The position numbers and the translations under genes were made by a program. From the NCBI RefSeq assembly GCF_017355915.2, contig NZ_JAFEUV020000013.1:1-64000 (forward strand): a DNA stretch of 64,000 nucleotides, given 5' to 3'. Of the stretch, positions 63,038 to 64,000 are shown in pieces. The DNA is from Telluribacter roseus (GTDB lineage: Bacteria; Bacteroidota; Bacteroidia; Cytophagales; Spirosomataceae). The notes below the pieces were generated by a model, which was not told where the DNA came from, searched no databases, and saw nothing but the letters and a program-made list of their open reading frames with translations. The stretch's first letter is position 1. Each line of letters opens with the position of its first letter.

Positions 63038-64000
63038 ATGAACAACGATCAGCTTTACATGCGCAGAGCCCTTCAACTGGCCGGGTACGGGCGTGGCTAT
63101 GTGAGTCCTAATCCGATGGTGGGAAGTGTGATCGTGTACAACGGCCGGATTATCGGGGAGGGCTGGCACCGGCGCTACGGAGGTCCCCACGCCGAAGTGG
63201 AGGCGGTGCGCGATGCGGAGGTACGGGGGAATGAATCACTATTGGCGGAGGCTACGGTATACGTAACGCTGGAGCCCTGCTCACACTACGGCAAGACGCC
63301 CCCTTGCGCCGACTTACTGGTAGAAAAGCGGGTGAAGCGGGTGGTAGTATGTAACGATGATCCTAATCCGCTGGTAGCCGGACGGGGCCTGCAGCGCCTA
63401 CGGGGGGCCGGTATCGAAGTAGAAAGCGGACTACTGGCTGAGGAGGGAAGGGAGCTGAACCGTCGGTTCTTTACCTACTTCGAACAGAAACGTCCTTACG
63501 TAATCCTGAAATGGGCCGAAACAGCCGATGGTTTTATGGCTGGAGCCGACCGAAAGCCGGTAGCCATCAGCGGTGAGTACTCGGGCGTGCGGGTACACCG
63601 CTGGCGCTCCGAGGAGGATGCTATACTGGTAGGAGCTACTACGGCCCAGTCGGATAATCCAAGATTGAATGTACGCCACTGGGTGGGGCTGGACCCCGTA
63701 CGGGTGGTATTGGATCGGCAGCTGCGCCTACCGGATAGCCTGCATCTCTTTGACCAGTCCCAGCCTACTATTGTGTACAATCACCTGCGTTCTACTCCGG
63801 TTGAAGGCTTTCCCATGCGGTACATGACCGAGGCAGCTGATAAGATAGCCTACTCGCAGTGCCTGCCCGACGGGGATGAGATGCACCAGCTCCTGACTGA
63901 CCTCTACCACCGCAAGATACAGTCGGTATTTGTCGAAGGGGGAGCGGCCGTACTATCGGCCCTGCTGGTGAGTGGACTGTGGGATGAAATACGCCGCTGC
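63038..64000 (+). CDS. ribD: Bifunctional riboflavin biosynthesis protein RibD (deaminase/reductase), truncated by window end
   Basis: The frame from ATG 63038 runs open to the last base (321 codons). N-terminal CDA-fold deaminase: Zn ligands in GPHAEVEAV (His51, Glu53) and LEPCSHYGKTPPC (Cys81, Cys90). From about residue 150 a reductase domain of the RibD_C type starts (PYVILKWAETADGFMAG, then SEEDAILVGATTAQSDNPRLNVR and FVEGGAAVLSALLVSGLWDEI). Together they do two steps from the GTP cyclohydrolase II product to the ribityl-pyrimidine in riboflavin synthesis. Only the C-terminal end of the reductase is missing. No FMN riboswitch was recognised before it. Confidence 0.95.
   Translation, partial: MNNDQLYMRRALQLAGYGRGYVSPNPMVGSVIVYNGRIIGEGWHRRYGGPHAEVEAVRDAEVRGNESLLAEATVYVTLEPCSHYGKTPPCADLLVEKRVKRVVVCNDDPNPLVAGRGLQRLRGAGIEVESGLLAEEGRELNRRFFTYFEQKRPYVILKWAETADGFMAGADRKPVAISGEYSGVRVHRWRSEEDAILVGATTAQSDNPRLNVRHWVGLDPVRVVLDRQLRLPDSLHLFDQSQPTIVYNHLRSTPVEGFPMRYMTEAADKIAYSQCLPDGDEMHQLLTDLYHRKIQSVFVEGGAAVLSALLVSGLWDEIRRC

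Noticed and set aside
1-64000. Prophage, insertion sequence or genomic island
   Set aside because: No transposase, integrase, tRNA or phage structural gene; genes are of housekeeping and envelope type with even base use by eye.

Overview
This 64 kb window is a gene-dense chromosomal segment of a member of the Bacteroidota, most likely the order Cytophagales. The evidence is a gldE homologue in the mutY-ssb-gldE order, a Bacteroidota-type 29-residue basic protein next to an RNase G gene, promoters of the TTTG / TAnnTTTG type (clearest before guaB), many lipoprotein signal sequences, and DUF1080 and heme-binding sorbosone-dehydrogenase-like proteins typical of Cytophagales. There is no rRNA, tRNA, prophage, insertion sequence or CRISPR array that I can see. 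The first and last bases cut the chromosome; only ribD, at the right edge, is visibly truncated.

Layout. 120-4959: secreted sugar catabolism, with two DUF1080 proteins in divergent orientation and a beta-propeller/cytochrome c protein. 5098-8578: YccF protein, an ABC exporter, a palindromic repeat cluster (7528-7745), an orphan DUF433 antitoxin-like gene and a lipoprotein. 8745-13687: bioB and a large seven-PAS soluble histidine kinase. 13845-16923: the three steps of the phosphorylated serine pathway in two genes (a SerB-SerA fusion and a SerC-like aminotransferase), separated by an intrinsic terminator. 17086-19533: a YheT-type hydrolase, small envelope proteins and a GroES-like protein. 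19667-26228: a translationally coupled envelope-glycan cluster (MBOAT acyltransferase, two polyprenyl-phosphate-type GT2 enzymes, two GT-C-like membrane proteins). 26265-30473: EamA transporter, LptF/G permease and a DtxR/MntR regulator, divergent from an Nramp Mn/Fe transporter with a palindromic candidate operator between them. 30570-36179: Kup, a DedA/TVP38 protein, two aldo/keto reductases, an acetyltransferase. 36459-39406: a sugar-nucleotide epimerase, HMG-CoA lyase and a crotonase. 39442-47470: a housekeeping block (RNase G, 29-aa basic protein, TPR protein, HU, MutY, SSB, GldE, GuaB). 47605-55219 and onward: di-heme peroxidase, an RmlD-like/cyclophilin/lipoprotein/BamA-like cluster, CBM9-like protein, two tandem lgt genes. 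56519-63038 and on: a 1278-residue DUF6807/heme-dehydrogenase/HEAT/cytochrome fusion, yidD, MoxR ATPase, prmC and ribD.

The points most worth following are: the glycan cluster, which looks like two Gtr-like modules plus an acyltransferase; the serine pathway packed into a bifunctional fusion with a terminator immediately before serC; the hairpin that ends exactly at the TTG start of RNase G; the GroES-like gene without GroEL, preceded by a terminator and a TGTCA/TGGCA motif; the lgt duplication including its terminator; and the repeat cluster at 7.5-7.75 kb. Homology calls are from reading motifs and domain patterns only; no database search was run.
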